Source of the DNA: Oscillospiraceae bacterium
GTDB lineage: Bacteria > Bacillota > Clostridia > Oscillospirales > Oscillospiraceae
Direction: 5' to 3'
NCBI GenBank assembly: GCA_017398685.1
Contig: JAFQFH010000074.1
Span: 1-36,433, forward strand
DNA length: 36,433 nucleotides
The position numbers and the translations under genes were made by a program. Positions 16,821-26,727 of this stretch are shown piece after piece. The stretch's first letter is position 1, and each line of letters starts with the position of its first letter. Under the pieces are notes generated by a model. That model was not told the DNA's origin. It saw nothing but the letters and a program-made list of their open reading frames with translations, and did not search any database.

Positions 16821-19800
16821 TTAATGTCTGGATTTGTATCTTTTCCTGCGGCTGAGGGTAAAGGCCGAGCCTGTACCCAGAAGGCCGAACAGGGACAGAA
16901 CGGACCAGAGCATCATGTCGTTATCGTCACCGGTTTTGGGAGTGAAGATAACATCGTTTTTCACGCCATAGGCGTTGTTGGCTATGTGGAACACATGAGA
17001 GCCTGTGACTGTTGCCACGGGAGTTCTGACGATGACGGGCTGATTATCCGCATTATAAATAACAGATATATCATATTTCACATCAATGGCGATGGGGCCT
17101 CCCGCTCTGTATCCGGCAGGTGCTCTGTTTTCAATGAGCCAGTAGGTGCCGGGAGCGTTGAATACGCCGCTGATGTAAAATCTGCCGTTGATGTCAGACT
17201 CATAGGCGCCAAGAAGTTCGTTGCCGCTGTCGCGCAGGCTGAACCTTGCTCCGGCGAGAGGCCTTCTGTAAATATCCCCCGAGACTTTCACCATTTCCAG
17301 AACGATGGGATTTCCGCCGTCAGTAAAGCGGTAGGTGTTTTCTGCGGTGACGGCAATAGGCCCGCTAAGCTCAGTTTCAACTTTGCCCTTTGCGTTTGCG
17401 GAGAGCACAGAGGAGAATATGGGTTTTTCCGCTGTAAGCTCTCTGACCTCGTAGCTGCTGCCGTAGGGTACGGTTTTGGTAAAGCTCTTTTCCTCACCGG
17501 CTTTGAGCTTCACGGCTTCCACCGGCTGCACGCCGCCGTCAATGTACAGGGCAAACTCGTACTCGGCTTTGCTGAGACTGTATTTTACCATGTAGTCATT
17601 GGCGGGGTCTGTAAGGCCCTGATAGGTGACCGTCTTTTTCACGGAGACTGGGTAGGTTTTGCGGGAATTGTAGACCGTAAGCACATCGCCCTCGATGGCA
17701 GTATCGCTGCCAGTCTGGAAAATGCCCGCGATCCAGCTGACTATACCAAACTTGCCTTTCTCGTCCTCCTCGTCAAACAAGGTCACATTTTCGCTGAGCT
17801 GAACCTTCCAGACCGTACCGTCCTTTTCAAATCCGGCGGGGGCCACAGTCTCGGTAAGGTAGTAGGTAACGGAACGAGTAGTGTCTTTATAGTCCTCGTA
17901 GTCCCTGTCGTCCATCTTGAGGTCTTTAAACAGGGCAATACCGTTTTCATTGGAAGTTGCAGTGGCAATGGTATTCTTGTTCTCGTCATAAAGAAGGAAA
18001 ACAGCATCTTTTAGGGGCTTATCGCTGCCGGTCTCCAGCTTCTTTACAGTAAAGTCGGTGGGAACGACGGTCAGCTCCTTCTTTTCGTAGCTGTTGGTGA
18101 CTGTTACGGTGGAGTCGGTTTTGTTGGTTGTAAGCTCTACTGTGGCTGAGGTGGCACCGTTCTGAGCTACAGAGTCAACAGTGTATCCGGTATTGAGAAC
18201 ATAGCCGTCAACTATGGCCGGCTGCTCGACAACAGTGTATTCGCCCATGGGGAGATTGGATATCCTCTTTTCCCACTTGCCGTTTTCATCGGGCAGGACA
18301 ATTTCCTGATCAATGCCGTTACCTGTCAGACTGAACTTTATTTTGGCGGGTTTGTCCTCATCGGCAATGCCTTTAAACACCTTGCTGACAGTAACACTGC
18401 CGAAGGGCTTGTTTATGACCTGGAGCCTGTTACTGGATATCCACTTGTAGTCTGCACCGCCAAGATCGCTGCTGTGCTTGCCGGCGAGCCAGTTGACCAC
18501 CGTTTCAGAAATCGACTTGTCGGGGCTGAGCTCGTCTATCTTGGGATAGCTTTCGTCAAGTGTGATGGTCCAGACGGTGTTTGAACGCTCATAGCCTGCG
18601 GGTGCCTGACTTTCCTGCATATAGAAGGTCTTATTGCGCACCGACCCGGTACTGTAGCTGTCAAAGTCCAGATCGTCCAGCTTCAGGTCACTGAACACGG
18701 CAAGACCGTTTTCGTCACTGGTGGCAGATACTTCAAAGGGCACATTTGCAAGAACTTTAGTGCAGTTTTTGTCCTCATAGAGAGTGAATACCGCATCCTT
18801 GAGGGGCTGACCATTTTCTCCCAGCTTGACCACTTCGATTGTTGAGGCACTGACATTGAGGGTCTTTTTGCTGTAGGTGTTGGTAATGATTACGTCCCTT
18901 GAAGTGGCATTGGGAGCAAGCACCACTGTAGCCTTATCCGATGCCTCTGTGCCGGAAGCGCTGTCATTTACAGCAGGCACAACATAGGAGGTACTGAGCA
19001 AATAGTCTTCAAGCTTAATCGGCTGCTCAACGATGGTATATTCGCCCATGGGAAGGCCTGTGAACTGATGTGTCCAACTATTTCCCTTATTGAGGGTCAC
19101 AGTCTCGGTAATGTTGTTGCCGCTGAGAGTGACTTCTATTCCGGCAGGTTTCTTGTTGCCAAGGTCTGCACCGTCAAAGTCTTTTTTGACCGTAATTTGG
19201 CCCATTATCTCGGTATTGTAAACCATAAGGGCATCACGGGCAGCATCCCAGTTTCTATGGAGTTTGTCGTCGTCAAGGTTTTTGATGTGGACATCATACT
19301 CGTTGTTGTTGTTGTGGTCTATGACCAGCTTGTACACGGTATTGTCCGGGCTGTAGTTAGTGGGAGGATTGCTTTCCTTAAGGTAATATACCTGCTTGGT
19401 CTCACCGTCCGGTACTGTGTAGCCTGTAAAGTGGGCATAGCCTGCCACTCCGGTGGTCGCTTCGGTAGTAAAGGCATCGTTTTCGTCAACAGGCTGAGTA
19501 CAGGCCGGATCATGGTACAGCTTGAATGTTGCGCCGGGGAGCTTGGGATTATCGGCATTTTCGCTGCCATCTGCGCCGGTTTTGAGCTTGACCACATAGA
19601 AGTCTACAGCATCCCACTTTTTGTAGCTGTTTTCAACTTCTATAGTCACATCACGCTTGTCGGCTGTTATTTTGAAGGCGGCAAAGCCCTCGGCGGATAC
19701 GCCCGCATCGGTAAGGCCGGACTCCTGAGTCAGCACTGTACTGCCCTCGGTGTATTCAACACCTTTCCATGTATAGCCGTGGACAGAGGGGAAGGGTTCG

Positions 19801-22800
19801 CGGATGACATACTCGCCGGTTACAAGGTTTTCAACAGTGGCAGTGCTGATAAAGTTATTGTTCTGATTTGGATCCTTGGCAAATATAACTTCCTTTACCT
19901 GAGGGCCAATGTCGGTGATATTGCGATCGTCGTCACGGGTGATGGGGCCGTGGACATGAAGGGCAATACGGGCATTTTCATAGGCTGTTTCGTCAAGAGT
20001 GTTACCCTCTTCATCCAGAAAGCTCTTGGTGAGGGTCAGTTTTCCCTTGATGCGATTGTTGGTGACGGTGATGGTCTGCTCGTTGCTCCAATTTACTTCA
20101 CCGCCTGCCGTGCCGTTTCCGACGATGTCTGTTATCCAGTTGACCAAGGTTTCAAAGAAGCCCTTTCCTGCGTTGTACTGACCTATGCTGACAAGATTTT
20201 CCTTAAGGCTTATCTTCCATATGGTTTGGGAAGCATCATAGCCATCGGGAGCGTCGGTCTCTTTCAGATAATAGGTTTGGGTACGTTCCTTATTCTGCTG
20301 ATATTCTTCGTCATAGTCACTGTAACCAAGGTCTGCAAGCTTCAGATAGTTGAAATGAGCATAACCATCCTCACCGCTTCGGGCAGAGACAGTAAAGCCG
20401 TCGGGTACTTCGTTTGCAGTAAGAGGACTATTGCAGCTTGCATCAGAATGGAGTGTAAAGGTAGCTCCGCTCAGGGGCTTGCCGTCTTCATCCTGCTTGA
20501 GAACCCTGAAGCTGGCAGGATTTACGGTGAGTTCTTTTATGCGCTCATAGGTATTGGTAACGGTTACTGCCTGTTCGTGAGCTTCCGGTGTGAGATTCAC
20601 GGTCGCATACTCTGCCACAGTGGGAGTTCCCTGCCCGGCATCACTTTGATTTACGGTGCTGACAGTATAGGCAGTACTGACCAGATTGTAGCCGTCCACA
20701 TTGGCAGGCTGCTCATAGACTGCATATCTGCCCATGGGGAGATTGTGTATTGTTGCAGTCCATTTATTTTCTTCATTGAGGGTAACTGTCTTTGGCTGTC
20801 CAGGACCTGCAAATATGAGATTTATCGCCTCGGGAGTGTATTCGCCAAGGTCTGCAGCATTCGGCGCGTCTGCATCCACAAAGCGCTTGGTGAGCTGTAC
20901 CTCGCCCAGTATTTCATCGTTGTAGACCCAGAGGGTGTCAGTACCTGTGACCCAGCTTGCAGAGCTGCCTGTGGTACCAATGCTGACCATATAACCACTG
21001 TTGTTATGACTTACCGTCACGGGGTACACGGTTTCGTCGCGGCGGTAGCCGGTGGGGGCAGTATCTTCCCTGAGAAAATAGGTCACAGACTTATTTTCAT
21101 CAACTTCCAAGCCGTCAAAGTGGGCAAGACCGGCTCCGTCGGTGGTTTGTGTGGCAGTGATGCCTGTGACTTTGGTGGTGCAGGCATCATCGGTGTAAAG
21201 ACTGAACACGGCACCTTTAAGCTCGGTTTGCGTACCGGTTTTCAGCTTGCGGACGTAAAAATCAGCTTTGTCCCACTCAGCATAGGTATTTTTGACTGCA
21301 ATTTTTACGGGTGTGGCATCCGTCACGTTAAAGAAAACGGATTTATCAATGCCCTCTACCGGCTGCTCGGTTCCAACTACACCGTTGACCTTATACTCCT
21401 TGCCTGTCCAGCTATAACCGTGGACAGAGGCAAATGCCTCGTGGATGGCATACTCACCCAGGGCAAGGTTTCCCTTCGTTACAGTTGTGGGGAAGGGGGA
21501 GCTTTCATCCGTTTTCAGCTCTATTCTGCGCTCAGTGCCGAGATCGGTGATGACTCCCTGTTCATTACGGGTGATGGGGCCATGGAGATGGAACTCGACG
21601 CGGGCATTCTGATACTTGCTCTGGTCAAGGGCTGTGCCATTCGCATCCACAAAGCTCTTGCTGACTTTGACGCTGCCCAGTATGGGCTGGTTTACAACAG
21701 CGAGAATATTATTCTCCTCCCATGCGTAACCAATGCCGCCATTATCGCTTTCGTGCTTACCGGCAAACCAGTTGATGATGGTTTCAAAGAAGCTGTTGTT
21801 TGTAAGCTTGTCAATTTCTACATGGTTTTCTTTGAGGCTTATCTGCCAGACCGTATTGGAAAGTTGATATCCGTCGGGAGCCGTGGTTTCTTTCAGATAA
21901 AAGACCTGATTGCGTTCACGCCTGTTTTTATATTCGCCGTATTCATGGTCTTCAAGCTTCAGATTATAGAACTCAGCCTGTCCGTAGGAATCGCTGGTTG
22001 CGGAGACGGTAAAGTCTTTGGGCATATCTGCGGCAACAAGCGGTTTCTCACACTGGGCATCCCAATGGAGGGTGAATATTGCGCCGGACAGAGGATTACC
22101 CTTTTCATCGCGCTTGAGCACCGTGAAGCGGCCGGGGTTGACCCGCAGTTGTTCCTCACGGGTGTATGTGTTGATAAACTCCACCTGAGCCTTGGCGCTT
22201 TCGGGCAGGCTTGGGCTTGTGAGAGTACCGTCGGAATCATCGGCGATAGTTACTGTTGCTGCTGCGCCGTCAGTGGCAGTATCAGCGTTATTTACTTTGT
22301 ACTGCGTGGTATAGCTGTAGCCCGGTGTGGAGGAATAGGTCTCGGTGACGGTGTAGCTGCCCATGGGCAGACCGGTGAACTTATGGGTCCATTTATCTCC
22401 TGCCGCTATGGTTGCAGTAGCGGTGTAATTATTGGTCACGCCACTAAGAACAACCACCACATAGCTGCCTTCAGGGAGACTTTCCCCCTGAGGGGTTTTA
22501 TTTACGGTGATCTGACCTAAAATTTCAGTATTACCCAGAGTAAGGGTATTGTCAGCCGCACTCCAGCCGGATACGGGGTTTCCGGAGTTGTCGGTGATGG
22601 CAACATTGTAGCCCTTGTCACCGTGGCTGATGGTTACTTTGTACACCTCGGTGGAGATATAATAGTTGCTTGGGGCTTTTATCTCCTTGAGGTAGAAGAT
22701 TTTGCTCTCGTTCTTTTCTACTTCAAAGCCGCTGAATTCCGCGGTGCCTGCAATGCCGGTTGTGGCCATGGAATGTAGTGTGGTGCAGTCAGCTTCATAT

Positions 22801-25800
22801 AGGCCGAAAATTGCGCCCTGAAGGCCCTGATTTGTGCCGGCCTTGACCTTGCTGACGGTAAAGTCCGCTGCCGTCCACTTTGCATAGCTGTTTGTCACCT
22901 CTATGCTGACTTCGCTGCTATCGGCGGAGATGGTGAAGGGAGCAAAGCCTTCGGCTTTAACACTATTTTCGTTAAGGCCGGGTACCTTGGTTATGGTATT
23001 ACCGTTATGGGTATACTCAACGCCGGTCCATGTATAGCCGTGGACAGAGGCGGAAGGCTCGCGGAGGACATACTCGCCCTGAGCCAGATTTTCCACTTCA
23101 ATGGTACTTATGAAGTTTCCGTCTGTTCCCTTTTTAAACTCCACCAGCTTTACCATGGGGCCTATATTGGTGATATTGCCATCGGCGTCACGGGTGATGG
23201 GGCCATGGAGATGTACCTGAGTGGTAGTGTTTTCGTAGTCGTCGGAAGGAAGCTCCTGCCCGTCAGCACCCACAAATTTCTTTGTGACCGTGAGCTTGCC
23301 GGTTATCTGCTCATTGGGAACGGAGAGACGGGTATTGTACTCCAAAAGCACGTATTCGCCGGGTACAGAATCTTCGTTTACGTCTTTGCCGTTTTCATCG
23401 GTGACTGTCAGCTTGTATTTCTGGACAGGCACAAACTTATAGCAGCTTGTATCGTGCACATGGCCTTCGCTTTCGGTGCAGACGGTTTTAAGCTGCTCGA
23501 CAGGCTCTCCGTCCGCGGTGACTTTTACTATGTAAGCGAAATCAAGAAGCTTATATCCGGCAGGGGCTACAGTTTCCCTGAGGGTATAATCGCCCGGCTG
23601 CAGTGCCTCATAGCGCACATCGTTGCTTTCAACTGTACCTTCTATCAATGCATCGCCTTTTTTAAACTCAAAATGGGCGCCGGTGAGAGGAATATTAAGG
23701 CCGCTGTCGGTTTTACGGACTATAAGATTGGGGTAATCATGGGCGGTGCTTGCAGTATTTTTCGTATATGTATTGGTAAAGTTTACGGTGGCGGTATGTA
23801 TGCCGATGTCGTTATCCAGTGCCGAAATGCCGCCGTTCACAGCATAAGTGTCATAGGGCAGGACGATGTCCACTTTGCTGCCGACCTCAGTATATTTATG
23901 CCCATCAGTTATAATTTCAGAGCCTATGTAGTTTCCTTTGTCGGTGCTGATACCACCAACGGGTTCGACCGCAGACGTGGCCGCGGCAGTATAGCCCTTG
24001 ACATTGTAGCCGCCTTCCACAACGATGTATTCACCGTTTTCACTGATGGGGTGATCATATGTCCAGGAAGTCCCATTATTATACCAACTGCCCACGTTTG
24101 CAGGAACGATTTCGGTTGTCACGCCATTGTGTATTACGGAGATATAGTAATTTGCAAAGGCCGCGTCTGCGGGCCTGTTTACAAATTCCTTATTGATGGT
24201 GATATAGCCCTCGGCACGGGGCAGCTCATGTCTTTCCCAAAGGCCGTGGATAACGGTGTCGCTGGTAATATTGATAGCTGAGGGCTGGGGTTCTCCGTCG
24301 GGACTGTATGTTATGGTTTCGCGCTCACCGACCTCGGTGGAATAGTATTGCCAGCCGAGAAACTCATAGTAATACCCGGAATCTTCGCCTGTCCCCTGAA
24401 CTCTGCGGCCGGGTTTATTCAATGTATCTATGGTGTAGTCACTGCCATATTGGAGATTTAAAGCGGGTTCAGGCAGAAAGGAAAGCCCATCCGGAATGCC
24501 GGACCACTCGTAGCTTACGTTCAGGGGGCGGCGGGCATTTTGTATGGTTATTCCGTTTGCTTTGGTATATCCGGTATTATACTGGCGGCTGAACTTCATA
24601 TCACCGCTAGTGGCTATCTCGATATAGAGGTCGCCACTGGTGATGGTTTCGTCATAGCCATCGCGGTGTATAATTATGTCTGTAATGTTCCAGCCGGTAC
24701 TGGTATTCTCCGTGAGCTTATAGTAGCCGAAGCCCACCTTTGTACCGTCAGTACTGTATATACCTGCAGATGTTTCTCCTGCGGGAATTTCGGCAACAAG
24801 GGTTTTGCTGCCAAAGTTCGGGTCGAAGCCCTGTTCTGCAGGGTTTATGGGCTTATAGTTGGCGTCCTGCAAGAGTCTTTGCAGGTTGAAGGTAAATACC
24901 TGCTGCTGATCTTCCGCCTGGGGAATTGTCTTGGTCAGCTTCATATCTGCAGGGAGAATTCTCTTTGAAAGGACGGCATCAATGTGGATATGAGGGCCAC
25001 GCTCACCCACATCTTCATCACAGCCGCACTGTCTCCAGTCCCATATCCATGTTGCTTCATTGGGGCAGCGTCTGCATATAGTGACCCATTTGATCTCATA
25101 ATCGGTGCCGGAGTAGGTAGTTCCGCCAATGGTGAGGGATGTGAAATTTTTGAGCTCTGCCATGATGGCCTTGGTATTATCATCAACGTACTTGGTAATA
25201 TCGTTTTCGTTGTTGGCGTTACGTATACCCTGCTGAGAGTTTATAGGCTCGGTGTCTCCAACTCCGGGCAGGGCATAGGCTTTGCCCTCATCTTTATCCT
25301 CATTGCCCCATAGCTCCATAGCGTAGTTTTCATAGTTTCCGGAGGGGTTTGCCGCCTGTCCGGGCAGGGCAATGAAGAAGTGGACAGGCAGACCCTTATC
25401 GCTGCTTTCGGCAAAGGTGGAAGATGTATCCTCAACCAGCTCCCAGCTATAGTAAAGGGCATCCATATCACATTCGGCGGTATGGCTGTGCTCCTCTATG
25501 GCGCAGTCAGGGGCGCAGCCTTCGCTGATGCAGATATGCTCCTCCATGCCGCAGGAGAGCTGATTTTCACTGATGCAGTTTTCGTCGTGGCTGTGCTCTG
25601 TGCAGTTGGGGTATGCACGGGTGGGGACGCAGCTTTCGTCATGCACATGGGCTTCCATGCCGCAGGTGTAGGAGCTTGTAATCACGCACTGGCTGTGGTC
25701 ATGGACGGTGCAGACTTCTTCGGCAGGGCAGCCGAGGGCTTCATGGTCGTGGGCAGCTTTGCCGCAGCTATACACAGTGACGACGGGGCAGGCATCGGTG

Positions 25801-26381
25801 TGCTCAGTATGCCCGTCAATACATTCGGGATATGTGGGAGTGGGGATGCAGCTTTCGTCATGTGCATGGGCTTCCATACCGCAGGTGTAGGCTTTTGTCA
25901 TGACGCACTGGCTGTGGTCATGGACAGTGCAGACTTCTGCGGCAGCACAGCCGGAGACGGCATGGTCGTGCTCCGCTTTGTTGCATGCGTATACGGTCAC
26001 GGCGGTGCAGTTTTCGTCGTGACTGTGCTGGATGCAGTTGGGGTATGTAAGGGTATAGCAGGTCTCAGAATGTGTATGCCCCAAAGCGCAGTCGGGAGCG
26101 CAGGCATATACGTGGCGATGCTCCTGCTTGGTGCAAAGACCCTGCCTTGTAACAGGCTGGTCATTATCATCATACTCGGGTATCCAGAAAGTACCCTGCG
26201 GGGCGCTTTCGGCAGCCGGTTCGGCTTCCTCGCCGCGCATCCAGACCCTGTCCCCTATCTCATAGACGACAGCGCCGTTTTCATCTGTAGTCTGTGCCGA
26301 GGCAGACACAGGAAATGAGCCAAGCACGGTAATAATACACAGCACAAGACTCATCAATCTTTTAAAATATATTTTTTTCAT
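16821..26381 (-). CDS. Giant LPXTG-type cell-wall protein with Cys/His-rich head and repeated Cna_B/SpaA domains
   Basis: A 3186-residue secreted surface protein. Order: signal peptide (1-29, cleavage after ASA); Cys/His-rich region (83-304) with a 73-residue tandem repeat; a beta-rich region; a pilin-like isopeptide domain (about 477-600); an InlB_B-like domain (about 620-720); two Cna_B/SpaA-like domains (about 723-1020); then blocks A, B, C and D of Cna_B/SpaA type in the order ABCD (1028), ABCD (1566), ABCD (2110), CD (2658); two final domains (about 2908 and 3028); FTPKTGDD near 3146, a hydrophobic segment and RRKRYKSR. Each repeat keeps the Lys, Glu and Asn of intramolecular isopeptide bonds (for example VTKKF, REPSASVHGY, VTNSY). 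The sorting motif is a TPKTG variant; no sortase gene is in the window. Role: adhesin or surface stalk, ligand unknown. Confidence 0.9.
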   Translation of the reverse strand: MKKIYFKRLMSLVLCIITVLGSFPVSASAQTTDENGAVVYEIGDRVWMRGEEAEPAAESAPQGTFWIPEYDDNDQPVTRQGLCTKQEHRHVYACAPDCALGHTHSETCYTLTYPNCIQHSHDENCTAVTVYACNKAEHDHAVSGCAAAEVCTVHDHSQCVMTKAYTCGMEAHAHDESCIPTPTYPECIDGHTEHTDACPVVTVYSCGKAAHDHEALGCPAEEVCTVHDHSQCVITSSYTCGMEAHVHDESCVPTRAYPNCTEHSHDENCISENQLSCGMEEHICISEGCAPDCAIEEHSHTAECDMDALYYSWELVEDTSSTFAESSDKGLPVHFFIALPGQAANPSGNYENYAMELWGNEDKDEGKAYALPGVGDTEPINSQQGIRNANNENDITKYVDDNTKAIMAELKNFTSLTIGGTTYSGTDYEIKWVTICRRCPNEATWIWDWRQCGCDEDVGERGPHIHIDAVLSKRILPADMKLTKTIPQAEDQQQVFTFNLQRLLQDANYKPINPAEQGFDPNFGSKTLVAEIPAGETSAGIYSTDGTKVGFGYYKLTENTSTGWNITDIIIHRDGYDETITSGDLYIEIATSGDMKFSRQYNTGYTKANGITIQNARRPLNVSYEWSGIPDGLSFLPEPALNLQYGSDYTIDTLNKPGRRVQGTGEDSGYYYEFLGWQYYSTEVGERETITYSPDGEPQPSAINITSDTVIHGLWERHELPRAEGYITINKEFVNRPADAAFANYYISVIHNGVTTEIVPANVGSWYNNGTSWTYDHPISENGEYIVVEGGYNVKGYTAAATSAVEPVGGISTDKGNYIGSEIITDGHKYTEVGSKVDIVLPYDTYAVNGGISALDNDIGIHTATVNFTNTYTKNTASTAHDYPNLIVRKTDSGLNIPLTGAHFEFKKGDALIEGTVESNDVRYEALQPGDYTLRETVAPAGYKLLDFAYIVKVTADGEPVEQLKTVCTESEGHVHDTSCYKFVPVQKYKLTVTDENGKDVNEDSVPGEYVLLEYNTRLSVPNEQITGKLTVTKKFVGADGQELPSDDYENTTTQVHLHGPITRDADGNITNIGPMVKLVEFKKGTDGNFISTIEVENLAQGEYVLREPSASVHGYTWTGVEYTHNGNTITKVPGLNENSVKAEGFAPFTISADSSEVSIEVTNSYAKWTAADFTVSKVKAGTNQGLQGAIFGLYEADCTTLHSMATTGIAGTAEFSGFEVEKNESKIFYLKEIKAPSNYYISTEVYKVTISHGDKGYNVAITDNSGNPVSGWSAADNTLTLGNTEILGQITVNKTPQGESLPEGSYVVVVLSGVTNNYTATATIAAGDKWTHKFTGLPMGSYTVTETYSSTPGYSYTTQYKVNNADTATDGAAATVTIADDSDGTLTSPSLPESAKAQVEFINTYTREEQLRVNPGRFTVLKRDEKGNPLSGAIFTLHWDAQCEKPLVAADMPKDFTVSATSDSYGQAEFYNLKLEDHEYGEYKNRRERNQVFYLKETTAPDGYQLSNTVWQISLKENHVEIDKLTNNSFFETIINWFAGKHESDNGGIGYAWEENNILAVVNQPILGSVKVSKSFVDANGTALDQSKYQNARVEFHLHGPITRNEQGVITDLGTERRIELKTDESSPFPTTVTKGNLALGEYAIHEAFASVHGYSWTGKEYKVNGVVGTEQPVEGIDKSVFFNVTDATPVKIAVKNTYAEWDKADFYVRKLKTGTQTELKGAVFSLYTDDACTTKVTGITATQTTDGAGLAHFDGLEVDENKSVTYFLREDTAPTGYRRDETVYPVTVSHNNSGYMVSIGTTGSSASWVTGTDTLWVYNDEILGEVQLTKRFVDADAPNAADLGEYTPEAINLIFAGPGQPKTVTLNEENKWTATIHNLPMGRYAVYEQPANVDGYNLVSTAYTVSTVNQSDAGQGTPTVAEYATVNLTPEAHEQAVTVTNTYERIKELTVNPASFRVLKQDEDGKPLSGATFTLHSDASCNSPLTANEVPDGFTVSARSGEDGYAHFNYLKLADLGYSDYDEEYQQNKERTQTYYLKETDAPDGYDASQTIWKISLKENLVSIGQYNAGKGFFETLVNWITDIVGNGTAGGEVNWSNEQTITVTNNRIKGKLTLTKSFLDEEGNTLDETAYENARIALHVHGPITRDDDRNITDIGPQVKEVIFAKDPNQNNNFISTATVENLVTGEYVIREPFPSVHGYTWKGVEYTEGSTVLTQESGLTDAGVSAEGFAAFKITADKRDVTIEVENSYKKWDAVDFYVVKLKTGADGSENADNPKLPGATFKLYHDPACTQPVDENDAFTTEATTGVAGYAHFTGYTVPDGETKQVYYLKESNPPTNYSPDNTVYKLVIDHNNNNEYDVHIKNLDDDKLHRNWDAARDALMVYNTEIMGQITVKKDFDGADLGNKKPAGIEVTLSGNNITETVTLNKGNSWTHQFTGLPMGEYTIVEQPIKLEDYLLSTSYVVPAVNDSASGTEASDKATVVLAPNATSRDVIITNTYSKKTLNVSASTIEVVKLGENGQPLKDAVFTLYEDKNCTKVLANVPFEVSATSDENGLAVFSDLKLDDLDFDSYSTGSVRNKTFYMQESQAPAGYERSNTVWTITLDESYPKIDELSPDKSISETVVNWLAGKHSSDLGGADYKWISSNRLQVINKPFGSVTVSKVFKGIADEDKPAKIKFSLTGNGIDQEIVLPDENGKWEKRISNLPMGEYTVVEQPAIVDGYVLNTGYTVDSVAQNGATSATVELTTNKTDSTVTVTNSYEKKELTVVPTDFTVKKLETGSDKPLKDAVFLLYDENKNTIATATSNENGIALFKDLKMDDRDYEDYKDTTRSVTYYLTETVAPAGFEKDGTVWKVQLSENVTLFDEEDEKGKFGIVSWIAGIFQTGSDTAIEGDVLTVYNSRKTYPVSVKKTVTYQGLTDPANDYMVKYSLSKAEYEFALYIDGGVQPVEAVKLKAGEEKSFTKTVPYGSSYEVRELTAEKPIFSSVLSANAKGKVETELSGPIAVTAENTYRFTDGGNPIVLEMVKVSGDIYRRPLAGARFSLRDSGNELLGAYESDINGRFYISGVFNAPGTYWLIENRAPAGYRAGGPIAIDVKYDISVIYNADNQPVIVRTPVATVTGSHVFHIANNAYGVKNDVIFTPKTGDDNDMMLWSVLSLFGLLGTGSAFTLSRRKRYKSRH

Positions 26382-26458
26382 TACGCCACACCTCTTACCG
26401 GATCTGAAAGTGTTACAGTAAAAAAGGGATTCAGTTCCATTCTATTTATGTTAACTAT

Positions 26459-26464
26459 TTTATA
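26459..26464 (-). promoter_or_regulatory. Possible extended -10 of the surface-protein gene
   Basis: TGGTATAAA on the minus strand is an extended -10 element, 78 bases before the ATG. The 346-base AT-rich gap 26382-26727 otherwise contains no gene that I can support; it has a 7-bp inverted repeat ATTTACA (26552-26558) / TGTAAAT (26572-26578) of unknown role. Confidence 0.4.
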
Positions 26465-26668
26465 CCAAAATAAAAAGAAAAAAAAACAAGTCTAAATTTA
26501 CCTGTTTCAGCGAATTTATACAATTTATGTAATTTTGTAATGATAAGTGCAATTTACACTGTTTGTACTTATGTAAATAATATCGCAATATGAAAAACTC
26601 GGTTTTCCCACTGGTACAGTCTTAGGCTCATTCCGACAGAAAACGGCTTTCAAAACGCAAGTTTTATG

Positions 26669-26697
26669 TTGAAATTCTCCTGTCCCGGGTTTAAAAT
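26669..26697 (+). promoter_or_regulatory. ilvA promoter
   Basis: TTGAAA at 26669-26674 and TAAAAT at 26692-26697 are 17 bases apart, giving a leader of about 24 bases. Confidence 0.6.
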
Positions 26698-26727
26698 CTT
26701 AGCAAGTAAGTTGAAAGGATTTTCGCC

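Noticed and set aside
16815-26318. Several long plus-strand open frames (up to 1150 codons) across the surface-protein gene
   Set aside because: They are antisense to the certain Cna_B protein, repeat with its periodicity and have no start signal; they arise from codon bias.
26552-26578. Inverted repeat ATTTACA/TGTAAAT in the surface-protein/ilvA gap
   Set aside because: The region is very AT-rich and the repeat is not placed over a clear promoter; kept only as a note in the promoter entry.
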